The notes under the pieces: generated by a model | The model's input: only the letters and a program-made list of their open reading frames with translations | Database searches by the model: none | What the model was told of the DNA's origin: nothing | Position numbers and translations under genes: made by a program | NCBI RefSeq assembly: GCF_900099655.1 | Contig: NZ_FNDC01000008.1 | Coordinates: 1 to 64,000, forward strand | Direction: 5' to 3' | DNA from: Planococcus glaciei | Lineage (GTDB): Bacteria > Bacillota > Bacilli > Bacillales_A > Planococcaceae | Length of the DNA stretch: 64,000 bases | Part shown: positions 42,992 to 50,799 of the stretch, in pieces | Layout of the letters: each line of letters begins with the position of its first letter | Numbering within the stretch: the first letter of the stretch is position 1

Positions 42992-44194
42992 ATGAATCCT
43001 GTAATCCAAGAGGAAAGCAAAGTAGACGTAGTTGCAGCGGCAAAATCGCTGATTCCTTCTTTAAGAGAACGCGCAAAAGAAACCGATGAACTTGGCCGAA
43101 TTCCTGAAGCGACAATGAATGAATTGAAAGAGCTGGGCTTGTTTAAAATGCTGCGCCCTAAGCAGTATGGCGGCCAGGAACAGAATATGCGCACTTACAG
43201 CGAAGCGATTGTTGAAATTTCAAAAGGCTGCGGATCGACGGGCTGGATTGTGGCTTTATGCGCCATCCGTGAATTGATGGTGGCTGAATCCTTCAGCGAG
43301 AAAACGCATGAAGAGATTTTCGGGCAAAACGAAGACGATGTGCTGTTTGCAGGGGTTTACGAGCCGCGCAAATGCATCGCCAAAAAAGTGGAAGGCGGCT
43401 ATTTGATCGAAGAAGGATTTTGGATGTTCTGTTCGGGATCCCAGCACGCCACGTGGGGATATTTCGGCATGCCGATCATCAACGAAGAAGGCAAAATGGT
43501 CGATCAGGTGCTGATGACGCTTCCGTTCAGCGAAATGGAAATCATGGACGACTGGAATGTCATGGGATTGAAAGGAACCGGAAGCAATAGCGTGAAAATG
43601 CATAATGTCTTTATTCCGGACCACCGCTGTACATCGTTCGTCAAAGCGCTTGACGGCGATTTTGAATCCACGCATTTGCGCGACATTCCGCTTTACCATA
43701 CCGCGCTTTTCCCGGCATTGATTCTTTCGCTTGGACTGCCGGGCGTCGGCATGCTTCGCTCAGCGATGGAATTTTTCAAGCAAGGCCTGCCGAACCGCCG
43801 CGCCGCACATATGGGCGTTGAATTTGTCAAGGATGCTGCCAGCACCCATGCCATTATTGCGGAAGCGGAATTGAAAATTGAAACGGCTGAGATTTTCTTC
43901 TATAAAGTAGCCGATGCTTTGGATGCCAGTGCCCAAGCAAAAGAATACATGGGGCGCCATGAACGCGTAAAAACCTTAGCGGATATCGGCTATGCCAACC
44001 AATTGCTGAAAGAAGCGATGGATTTGCTGATGTCAGCAAGCGGCTCAGGCTTTGCCTATAACGGCCATCCGATGCAGCGAATTCTGCTCGACTTTCTCGT
44101 TTTGCATTCCCACCGTTCCCTGTCGCCGATCATTACCATTGAAAACTATGGGCGGGTATTGTCCGGGCTCGAATCAAACGCCGTACGCTACTAA
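42992..44194 (+). CDS. Acyl-CoA-dehydrogenase-type flavin-dependent monooxygenase (HsaA-like, copy 2)
   Basis: 400 residues, clearly paralogous to the protein at 26987: RPKQYGGQEQNMRTYSEAIV against RPEIFGGHQTNMRTYTEVV, DWNVMGLKGTGSNSVKMHNV against DWNVMGLKGSGSNSVRVENV, and a matching C-terminal bundle. It should ortho-hydroxylate a phenolic substrate with reduced flavin from the reductase at 29608, as no second reductase gene is nearby. ATG 42992 follows AGAGGAGTGAACCCAAT. A dioxygenase gene follows 48 bases later, giving a complete hydroxylation/cleavage pair. Sequence differences suggest a different substrate. Confidence 0.9.
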   Translation: MNPVIQEESKVDVVAAAKSLIPSLRERAKETDELGRIPEATMNELKELGLFKMLRPKQYGGQEQNMRTYSEAIVEISKGCGSTGWIVALCAIRELMVAESFSEKTHEEIFGQNEDDVLFAGVYEPRKCIAKKVEGGYLIEEGFWMFCSGSQHATWGYFGMPIINEEGKMVDQVLMTLPFSEMEIMDDWNVMGLKGTGSNSVKMHNVFIPDHRCTSFVKALDGDFESTHLRDIPLYHTALFPALILSLGLPGVGMLRSAMEFFKQGLPNRRAAHMGVEFVKDAASTHAIIAEAELKIETAEIFFYKVADALDASAQAKEYMGRHERVKTLADIGYANQLLKEAMDLLMSASGSGFAYNGHPMQRILLDFLVLHSHRSLSPIITIENYGRVLSGLESNAVRY

Positions 44195-44200
44195 AAAAAA

Positions 44201-44214
44201 TGTACGCGCTTACA
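44201..44214 (+). promoter_or_regulatory. cre-like site before the third dioxygenase gene
   Basis: TGTACGCGCTTACA matches the cre pattern with one mismatch (C for A at the fifth base). It lies 28 bases before the GTG at 44243, almost the position of the cre box before the copy 2 gene. Confidence 0.45.
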
Positions 44215-44242
44215 AAACTATGAAGTCAAAGGAGGTTTTTCA

Positions 44243-45196
44243 GTGAAACCGGAAATTGCAAAACTGGGCTATATTTCATTGGTATCGGCTGATTTGGAAA
44301 AATCGCTCGTATTTTTCAAAGACGTCATCGGACTGGAAGAGACCGAACAAAAAGACGGCGTCCATTATTTGCGGGCCTGGGGAGATTTCCAGCATCATAC
44401 GTTGTCGATTGAACAAGGCGACCGCGGATATGTTAAGCATATTGGCTGGCGGACCAAGAAGAAAGAAGACGTCCAAGGATTTAAAGAACTTCTTGAAGCT
44501 AACGGCGTTCCGGCTAACGATGTAGAAGCCTGGACGACTCCAGGCATTGGATCTTCCGTTGCATTCCAAGTGCCGAGCGGACATACTTTCCAGCTCTACT
44601 ACGATGTGGAGCGTCCGCCGGTGGATGAACACCGCAGGTCTGTGCTGAAAAACCAGACGTATAAATCCTGGGCAAAAGGCGTGTCGCCCCGCCGGTTGGA
44701 TCATGTCAATCTCCACACTTCAGCGGACTCGTCTGACACCTATTCCTTTATGGAGAACATACTCGGATTTAAAATGCGCGAGTTCTTAGCGAACGATGCT
44801 GGAGATGTACTGGCCGGCTGGATGAGCGTAACGCAGCTGGTGCATGATGTGGCACTGGTATCCCGTCCTGAGACGCCAACAAAAGCGCGTCTGCACCATA
44901 TCTCTTATTGGCTTGACGACTCACAGGATATTCTGCGTGCAGCGGACATTCTGCGGGAAAACAATTTTGATTTTGTCGGTCCGGGCAAGCATTCCATTTC
45001 CCAAGCCCTGTATTTATACGTGACAGATCCAGGCAGCGGCTGCCGCGTGGAATTGTTCACAGGCAGCTATTTGATCTTCGAACCGGACTGGGAGCCGATT
45101 CATTGGCATGAAAGTGAACGTGCTTTCGGCAATACTTACTGGGGAGACAGCATTACGAATAAAGAGCTTGTCAAAGAGACGATTGAGGCATTGTAA
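44243..45196 (+). CDS. Type I extradiol ring-cleavage dioxygenase (copy 3)
   Basis: 317 residues, very similar to copy 2: both share LKNQTYKSWAKGVSPRRLDH and QLVHD(V/I)AL stretches. The expected ligands are kept: His in RLDHVN, the pair in LHHISYW, Glu in CRVELF. Unlike copies 1 and 2, the loop reads KHSISQALYLY (Ser for Gly after His). GTG 44243 lies 7 bases after AGGAGG. It is paired with the copy 2 monooxygenase in one operon, mirroring the copy 1 pair at 26987/28623. A repeat element separates it from the second hydrolase gene. Confidence 0.92.
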   Translation: MKPEIAKLGYISLVSADLEKSLVFFKDVIGLEETEQKDGVHYLRAWGDFQHHTLSIEQGDRGYVKHIGWRTKKKEDVQGFKELLEANGVPANDVEAWTTPGIGSSVAFQVPSGHTFQLYYDVERPPVDEHRRSVLKNQTYKSWAKGVSPRRLDHVNLHTSADSSDTYSFMENILGFKMREFLANDAGDVLAGWMSVTQLVHDVALVSRPETPTKARLHHISYWLDDSQDILRAADILRENNFDFVGPGKHSISQALYLYVTDPGSGCRVELFTGSYLIFEPDWEPIHWHESERAFGNTYWGDSITNKELVKETIEAL

Positions 45197-45277
45197 AAAA
45201 ATATGAGTAGCGTCGTAGTGGTTCAATTAATCAAATTCATAAAACTATATAAGATGAACTAATAATTTATAGCAACG

Positions 45278-45497
45278 GATATTCCGCAAAACTATTTCCA
45301 AACTGTCGGTTTTCTCCATAGTTTAGCATCATATCAATAGAAATAATCATTAAAAAAATTATATAAATGATTCTCTCTTTTTAAGAGAGCTTCTCCAGCG
45401 AAGGCGCGTCCAAGGGCGAGACGGAGCGATAAGACGAGTGTCCTACTCGTCTTATCGCGGGAGTCCTGCCCAGAGCGTCCGAAGCGGAATATAAAAG
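45278..45497. repeat. MITE-like intergenic repeat, copy 2 (short form)
   Basis: It starts GATATTCCGCAAAAC (45278-45292, identical to 28186-28200) and ends GCGGAATAT (45484-45492). A 59-base block at 45362-45420 matches 28342-28400 (47 of 59 by hand), and 45467-45497 matches 28524-28554 (28 of 31). In place of copy 1's double module it has a 13-bp perfect hairpin with arm CGATAAGACGAGT. It fills the gap between the dioxygenase and the second hydrolase. Confidence 0.75.
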
Positions 45498-45546
45498 AAT
45501 AATTCTATAGTTTAATTAATATCGATGATAGAAAGGGGCAAAAATA

Positions 45547-46398
45547 ATGGCTTTATTGACAAATGCAGTGACTCAGGAAATCGTCCAGACAGAAAATTTT
45601 GCTACATACTTAAACCGCTCCGGCGAACAGAACGAACAAACGATTCTGTTCCTGCACGGCTCCGGTCCAGGAGTGACCGCTTTCGCCAACTGGCGGCCGG
45701 CACTCGAAGAAGTGGGAGAACAGTTTCAATGCCTGGCACCAGATTTGTACGGTTTCGGGAAAAGCAGCCATCCGGACGTGCCGCTGAAAAACCGCCAGGA
45801 GTGGATGGACCAATGGATTCGGCAGACGATCGAACTGCTGGACCATTTGAAGCTTGGAAAAGTGCATGTCGTCGGCAATTCGCTGGGCTGCTCGATTGCG
45901 CTGGAATTGCTGCTTGAGTACCCGGAACGCTTTGATCAAGTCGTGCTGATGGGGCCTGGAGGCACGCCGAATACGAAACTCAGTTTTGAACTGGCCCGGG
46001 CAAAAGGATTTTACGACAATCCTTCCAAAAAGAAATTAAAGCAGATTATGGGCTGGTTTGTCTATGACGAAAAAGAGATGCAGCCGGTCATCGACAGCAT
46101 TCTGGATGTCCGCTTTGAAACCGCGATGCAGCCGGAAGTGCACCGTTCGAACGATTCAATCTTCTCTACAGCAGCTGTACCTGTACCGGTTGTGGCGCTG
46201 AACCGCATCGAAAACGAAGTGCTGCTCGTCCACGGCCTGAACGATAAAGTATGTTCAGTCGAGTCGAGTTATTATTTGGCCCAGCATTTGAAAAAGGCGC
46301 AGCTGCATGTTTTCGGCCAGTGCGGACACTGGGCACAGCTTGAGAAGAAAGACAGTTTCCATGAACTAATCCAATCCTTCTTTAATAAGAAAATATAA
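45547..46398 (+). CDS. Alpha/beta hydrolase, meta-cleavage product hydrolase type (copy 2)
   Basis: 283 residues, a paralogue of 26069. Oxyanion loop LHGSGPGVTAFANW, nucleophile elbow GNSLGCS (Ser about 108, with Cys after Gly in place of Gly-Val), acid Asp in HGLNDKVCS, base His in QCGHWAQLEKK. It should hydrolyse a ring-fission product distinct from that of copy 1, since the cap region differs. ATG 45547 follows AAAGGGGCAAAAATA. It stands just after the repeat element and before the third FAD-dependent dehydrogenase. Confidence 0.9.
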   Translation: MALLTNAVTQEIVQTENFATYLNRSGEQNEQTILFLHGSGPGVTAFANWRPALEEVGEQFQCLAPDLYGFGKSSHPDVPLKNRQEWMDQWIRQTIELLDHLKLGKVHVVGNSLGCSIALELLLEYPERFDQVVLMGPGGTPNTKLSFELARAKGFYDNPSKKKLKQIMGWFVYDEKEMQPVIDSILDVRFETAMQPEVHRSNDSIFSTAAVPVPVVALNRIENEVLLVHGLNDKVCSVESSYYLAQHLKKAQLHVFGQCGHWAQLEKKDSFHELIQSFFNKKI

Positions 46399-46416
46399 GC
46401 AATGGGAAGTGGCGAA

Positions 46417-47922
46417 ATGGAGTCGACAACGGAGTACCAATATGAAGCGGATGTGGTGATTGTAGGAGCCGGCAACGCGGCGATGTGTGCAGCTCTTGCG
46501 GCACAGGAACAAGGCGCGCGTGTTATCGTTCTTGAAAAGTCGCCTGAAAAAGAAAAAGGCGGCAATACGACGTATACCCATGGTTCGATTCGTTTTGCGT
46601 ATAACGGAACGCAGGACATCCAGGCAATCATCCCGGATTTGACAGAAGAAGACCTCCAAATGACGGATTTCGGAAGCTATAGCGAAGAACAGTATTACGA
46701 AGACCTTTGCCGCATGACCAATTACAAGACCGATCCTGAGCTGGCTTCCATTTTAACAGGAGAAAGTTTCGAAACGATGAAATGGTTGACGAAGCACCAT
46801 ATTCAATTCATTCCGATTTACGGGCGGCAAGCATTTAAAATCAATGGCATTTTCAAATTTTGGGGCGGCATGATTCTCGAATCAGTCGGCGGCGGCCATG
46901 GATTGGTCGAAGCGCTTCATAACGAAGCATCCAGCCAAGGGGTCCGGATTTTATACGACACGATGGCAATTGAATTGCTGCACGGTGACGAAGGAATCCG
47001 AGGCGTCCAGGTGAAAGAGAAAGGACGCAGCAAAACCATCCTGGCGAAAGCCGTTGTCATGGCTTCAGGCGGTTTCCATGCCAATGTCGAAATGCGCACG
47101 AAATACCTCGGGCCGAAATGGGATGTGGTCCATACACGCGGCAGCCGCTACAACACCGGAGAAGGCATCCAAATGGCGTTGGATATCGGCGCATTGTCTG
47201 CCGGCAACTGGTCGATGGCGCATGCGGTGACCGGTGACCGTTACCTCCCGGACTTCCAGGAAGGATTCCAGCGGCTCAGCTATCCGTTTGGCATTTTGGT
47301 CAATTCAGACGGCCAGCGTTTCCTGGATGAAGGCGCCGATTTCCGCAATTACACGTATGCCAAATACGGCCGGTTGATCCTGGAGCAAAAGGATAATTTT
47401 GCTTGGCAAATTTTTGACGGGAAAGTCTCGCATTTGCTGCGCGAAGAGTACAAAGGCAAGCAAGTAACGAAAGTAAAAGCGAATTCTTTGGAGGAACTGG
47501 CGGACAAAATGGAAGGCGTCCACAAAGAACAATTCCTCAAAGAAATTGCCCGCTACAATGCAGCGATTGATGAGGCCGTACCATTCAATCCAAATGAAAA
47601 AGACGGAAGAGGCACTAAAGGGATTGATGTACCCAAAACAAATTGGGCGAACCGCATCGATACCGCTCCTTTTGAAGCGTACGCTGTAACTTGCGGCATC
47701 ACATTCACGTTTGGCGGATTGAAAATCAACGAACAGGCCGAAGTCCAAAACACGATGTATCAGAAGATTAATGGCCTGTATGCGGCTGGGGAAGCGGCTG
47801 GCGGCCTGTTCTATGACAATTACCCAGGCGGCGCCGGCTTGATGGCAGGGGCCGTATTTGGAAAAATTGCCGGGGAACAGGCAGCACACTATGTGAAGTC
47901 GGAGCTGACCGAGAAAGTTTAA
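46417..47922 (+). CDS. FAD-dependent tricarballylate dehydrogenase TcuA-like flavoprotein (3)
   Basis: 501 residues. N-terminal FAD fold YEADVVIVGAGNAAMCAALA, then EKSPEKEKGGNTTYTHGSIR, AVVMASGGFHANVEM, and C-terminal GLYAAGEAAGGLFYDNYPGG. The GGNT-(T/S)-(Y/W)-T pattern is typical of TcuA (tricarballylate to cis-aconitate). It is the closest of the three to TcuA. ATG 46417 has a GGGAAGTGG ribosome binding site 7 bases upstream; ATG 46402 is possible but lacks one. It follows the second hydrolase by 18 bases and is the last gene of the aromatic region, before a strong terminator. Confidence 0.87.
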   Translation: MESTTEYQYEADVVIVGAGNAAMCAALAAQEQGARVIVLEKSPEKEKGGNTTYTHGSIRFAYNGTQDIQAIIPDLTEEDLQMTDFGSYSEEQYYEDLCRMTNYKTDPELASILTGESFETMKWLTKHHIQFIPIYGRQAFKINGIFKFWGGMILESVGGGHGLVEALHNEASSQGVRILYDTMAIELLHGDEGIRGVQVKEKGRSKTILAKAVVMASGGFHANVEMRTKYLGPKWDVVHTRGSRYNTGEGIQMALDIGALSAGNWSMAHAVTGDRYLPDFQEGFQRLSYPFGILVNSDGQRFLDEGADFRNYTYAKYGRLILEQKDNFAWQIFDGKVSHLLREEYKGKQVTKVKANSLEELADKMEGVHKEQFLKEIARYNAAIDEAVPFNPNEKDGRGTKGIDVPKTNWANRIDTAPFEAYAVTCGITFTFGGLKINEQAEVQNTMYQKINGLYAAGEAAGGLFYDNYPGGAGLMAGAVFGKIAGEQAAHYVKSELTEKV

Positions 47923-47946
47923 GTTTCTTCTATAATATGTATGTTT

Positions 47947-48001
47947 ACAAACGTTTTCTGGAATTCTCACCTGTGAGATTCCGGAAAACGTTTTGTCTTT
48001 T
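47947..48001 (+). terminator. Terminator at the end of the aromatic cluster
   Basis: ACAAACGTTTTC pairs with GAAAACGTTTTGT, extended inwards by GGAATTCTCA/TGAGATTCC, followed by CTTTT. Confidence 0.85.
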
Positions 48002-48200
48002 GCGGGAAGGGTATCAGATATACTAACTCCTTTTTAGGCGAGACAAAATATGCGCTCAAATGACTTATCTCGAAGCCGAGGCATATAAATTGATATCGCT
48101 CCACTATGCGCGTAGACTTTTAGTTAGTAAGCAGCATTATCCAATGCTTACAGAGCAAAGTGGAGCCAGTTGGAGAATTCAAAGAAGAAGGTGTATACCT

Positions 48201-48527
48201 ATGATGAATGATCACAAAACGATTTTAAAAAACAGTGACTGGGTGAAAGGCATATCCCGCCACGGTGAACTGATTATCGGGTTCATCGATTCGATGAATA
48301 TTTTTCAGGAAGCGGTATACGTAGTAGTAGCCGAGAGCGATAATGAGGAACTGATCGGCAAGACCATCCCGATGTCACTTACACAAGTTGAAAGCATACC
48401 GGACAACGAAACGAAAGATGCCGGCCAATTGGAGTTTCTGATCGATTTAGCCTTATCGACTGGGGATAAAGAATGGTTCAATGAGCTTTCAGCAGAGCTG
48501 AATGGAAAGAAACAATCGGTCAATTAA
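48201..48527 (+). CDS. Small IDEAL-domain protein
   Basis: 108 residues. The C-terminal segment (about 70-105, GQLEFLIDLALSTGDKEWFN, then ELSAEL) fits the IDEAL domain of Firmicutes: a short helical pair often at the end of adaptor or regulatory proteins such as ComK-related and YpiB-like ones. The N-terminal part (NSDWVKGISRHGELIIGFID) looks like a small beta domain. ATG 48201 follows AGAAGAAGGTGTATACCT; the open frame upstream to 48060 has no ribosome binding site. Role unknown; an RNA/protein adaptor is plausible. Transcribed alone. Confidence 0.7.
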   Translation: MMNDHKTILKNSDWVKGISRHGELIIGFIDSMNIFQEAVYVVVAESDNEELIGKTIPMSLTQVESIPDNETKDAGQLEFLIDLALSTGDKEWFNELSAELNGKKQSVN

Positions 48528-48551
48528 ATAAATAGCAGCATCCATTTTAAA

Positions 48552-48589
48552 AAAGCAGCGGACTCTAATTGAGCCGCTGCTTTTTTTGA
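48552..48589 (+). terminator. Terminator of the IDEAL-domain gene
   Basis: AAAAAGCAGCGG and CCGCTGCTTTTT around a 12-base loop, followed by T-run. Confidence 0.9.
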
Positions 48590-49341
48590 GGCAATCGGTT
48601 TAATGGACATTCAAATTCAGGCAGTCAAACGGCAGGGAAAACGGGTTCATCGGCTGATTGAATGTTCTATTTCTAAAAAAACACGGAAATTAATACCGTC
48701 CATTTTATATTTCACGAAAACTTAACTGCTCTGCCGAATTGCATCTTATGGCAAATGGCTGAAAAGAGAAAATGCATAGAGCTTAAAATAGGAGCAGCCA
48801 AAGAACATCCTTATTTAACTGTTATTAACTTAAAAAAGCAAAAGAATTTTTCCATTAAAAGTATTACAAATTAAGCATTTTACCTTAAACAATTGTTTAA
48901 AGTGCAGGCCGCAGAAATATCTTCTGCTCATCGCATTGAATTTTTTATAGATAGTTATGCATATTTATAAAAAAAGATTGTAAACTTTAATTAATGAATT
49001 GCCATTCATAGGACTTTTATATGAGTGAAAGTTATACAAGAAAAGCATTCTAAGTATCAGAATTAAAAGAATATTCTAAAGCCCTTTACATATTTTGTGG
49101 GGTAATATAGTCTTAAGGTATCGAAAAACCTTAACTGATTATTAAATAACAGTTAAATTTAAGCAAATAGTTTATGAATTTAGGTTGAATAGCAAATAAT
49201 TGTTGATTTAATTTTTGGAATTATCATTTATTTATTGAATCGTTTAGCCTGTGGTTAATTATACAACCTGTTATGCATTATGCTATTTATAAGTGGAGGC
49301 AAAGATAGATTGTGGAACTAAGAATGGAAGGGTTGATCTGG
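48590..49341. other. 750-base AT-rich stretch without a supported gene
   Basis: Low-GC DNA with many A/T runs and several short inverted repeats, and stop codons in all frames. No RNA gene or motif was recognised. A TTTACA...TATAGT pair near 49085-49111 could be a weak promoter for the following gene. It may be a degenerate accessory or horizontally gained segment. Confidence 0.5.
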
Positions 49342-49743
49342 ATGTTAGAAATGAATTCTCTAGTCGCAATTGCCAAGAAAGTCGGAGAATTGCTCGAGGC
49401 AGAAGCGGAACTTCGCCCTGAGGGGTTAGTTTTTAAAAAGAAGCGGATTGTGAAAGAACAGAAAAGTTCTAACGTGCATGTCTGCTGGTCACTGGATTTG
49501 ACCGTCAGGGTCCAATCGGCCGGATGTGAAATCGCTGCCAATGAAGCGGAAGTATTTCTTCTTCCGGAAGAACTGCCATTATTCACGGCATCGCTGATCG
49601 GAAACCCGATTTTAATGCCGACTAACTTTTCACAGAAAATTTCATTGGAGCGCGGCATGTATTGTGTGCGCTTAATGTCTCAGGAAGCCCCGGAAATCTT
49701 TGCTGCACGGCTTTCAGAGACGCTGTGTACACTTGGCCAATAA
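49342..49743 (+). CDS. Hypothetical protein
   Basis: 133 residues from ATG 49342, which lies 9 bases after GGAAGGG. GTG 49312, 12 bases after GGAGG, would give 143. The N-terminal helix (NSLVAIAKKVGELLEAEAEL) is followed by beta-rich, fairly hydrophobic sequence (VCWSLDLTVRVQSAGCEIAA, then FLLPEELPLF) and a final helix. I do not recognise a family. It precedes another unknown gene by 57 bases, possibly an operon with 49800. Confidence 0.6.
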   Translation: MLEMNSLVAIAKKVGELLEAEAELRPEGLVFKKKRIVKEQKSSNVHVCWSLDLTVRVQSAGCEIAANEAEVFLLPEELPLFTASLIGNPILMPTNFSQKISLERGMYCVRLMSQEAPEIFAARLSETLCTLGQ

Positions 49744-49799
49744 AGAAGAGTAATTTTTTCAATGGACGCGAATGGATTGCGGCAAGGAGGAAAAACTAA

Positions 49800-50156
49800 A
49801 TGGAACAGATGAAGCGAAGGCATCAAAAATCGGTTAGCTATTTTTTTCTCAGATCCAAAGACGTTCATATCGAAAACGATTCAGCCGTCATTACTTTTTT
49901 TGCCCGCCTGACAAGAGAAATCTTTCTGGGCAGAGAAGAAAAGCCGAAAGTCGAGACGGTTTGGGTGAAGATTGACGAAGTTCCATTGGATCGCGCCTCC
50001 CCAAAAGAAAAAGCCATGCCAAATTGCATGCAGCGGTATGAAATTCCGCAAAACGTCTTTTACCATCTCTACCAAATGTCGAAAAGCTGTCCTAAAGAAC
50101 TTTTTTATGTGAGCCCTTACTCGCGGCATTTCACCCGGGAAGATTTCATAACTTAA
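49800..50156 (+). CDS. Hypothetical basic protein
   Basis: 118 residues with a basic start (MKRRHQKSVSYFFLRSKDVH), a middle region FFARLTREIFLGREEKPKVE, and a Cys/Tyr-containing C-terminal half. ATG 49800 follows AAGGAGGAAAAACTAA. No family recognised; no signal peptide or membrane segment. Its codon use resembles its neighbours. It may be coexpressed with 49342. Confidence 0.6.
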   Translation: MEQMKRRHQKSVSYFFLRSKDVHIENDSAVITFFARLTREIFLGREEKPKVETVWVKIDEVPLDRASPKEKAMPNCMQRYEIPQNVFYHLYQMSKSCPKELFYVSPYSRHFTREDFIT

Positions 50157-50291
50157 GTTTTTGGAAGCAGATGTTCCCGTAAAGCATTTTGCAGCGGCAG
50201 CCGTTTTTTCATTTAAGGCTTAAGCACTTATCATTTTTTTCGGTACTAAGGTTACTCAATATATTGAACAAACCCAAGGAGGATGAATCAG

Positions 50292-50447
50292 ATGAATACA
50301 ATGCTAAAAGAAGCGACAAGAATGGAAAATACGAAAAAGACGTACTTGGAACTGTACAAAGAGTTTATCAACGGCTATCTTCAATATAAGTCAGGAAAAG
50401 CCCATGGGCATAATACAGCGCCACAGACTGAAAGACATGAAAAATGA
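50292..50447 (+). CDS. Small 51-residue protein
   Basis: ATG 50292 lies 9 bases after a perfect AAGGAGG. The frame gives an amphipathic helix (LKEATRMENTKKTYLELYKE) with a polar, His-rich end (GKAHGHNTAPQTERHEK) before TGA at 50447. Strong ribosome binding site and helical bias make a real small protein likely, though no family is recognised. It overlaps a second short frame at 50437. Confidence 0.55.
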   Translation: MNTMLKEATRMENTKKTYLELYKEFINGYLQYKSGKAHGHNTAPQTERHEK

Positions 50448-50631
50448 CCTGTACATAAAGGGCATTAAAGAAAAACCCTCTTGTTCTTCCGCCACGGCGC
50501 AACAATCTGCAACGATATTGGCCGAAGGAAAGTTACTGGCGCAGGAAAAAACAAAAGACAGTACAGGGAATCCGCTCTGGTATGATAATTTAATCGACGT
50601 TGAAAAGTTTGTGAAAAGCAAAAGGGTCTAA
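50437..50631 (+). CDS. Possible overlapping small protein
   Basis: 64 residues from ATG 50437 (75 from ATG 50404) in another frame, overlapping the end of the 51-residue gene by 11 bases. It contains ILAEGKLLAQEKTKDSTGNP and ends LWYDNLIDVEKFVKSKRV. No clear ribosome binding site, so translation would depend on the upstream gene. It precedes a terminator by 37 bases, which suits a short operon. Uncertain. Confidence 0.35.
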   Translation: MKNDLYIKGIKEKPSCSSATAQQSATILAEGKLLAQEKTKDSTGNPLWYDNLIDVEKFVKSKRV

Positions 50632-50667
50632 TTTTTTATCTGAATTTAAAATAGCTGAACATTTTCA

Positions 50668-50700
50668 AGAGGCTGCTCGAACTTTGAGCGCCTCTTTTTA
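50668..50700 (+). terminator. Terminator of the small-protein genes
   Basis: AGAGGC-T-GCTC pairs with GAGC-GCCTCT (one bulged T) around seven bases, then TTTTTAT. Confidence 0.8.
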
Positions 50701-50755
50701 TATTGTCTGTTGAAAAAGCGTTCTCCAATTCTGCAGCGCTGAAAACCGGGGAATC

Positions 50756-50794
50756 AAAAAGCTGCATTTCCTCGAGAAAGGGAATGCAGCTTTT
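50756..50794. terminator. Terminator of the leftward GDSL hydrolase gene
   Basis: AAAAAGCTGCATT and GGAATGCAGCTTTT, with the A-run forming the T-run of the minus-strand transcript. Confidence 0.85.
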
Positions 50795-50799
50795 AAGGT

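Noticed and set aside
45525-45917. 130-codon plus-strand frame overlapping the second hydrolase
   Set aside because: An alternative-frame shadow; composition rich in Arg/Ser/Gly and no motif.
48060-48200. Upstream extension of the IDEAL-domain protein
   Set aside because: No ribosome binding site at 48060; ATG 48201 has one.
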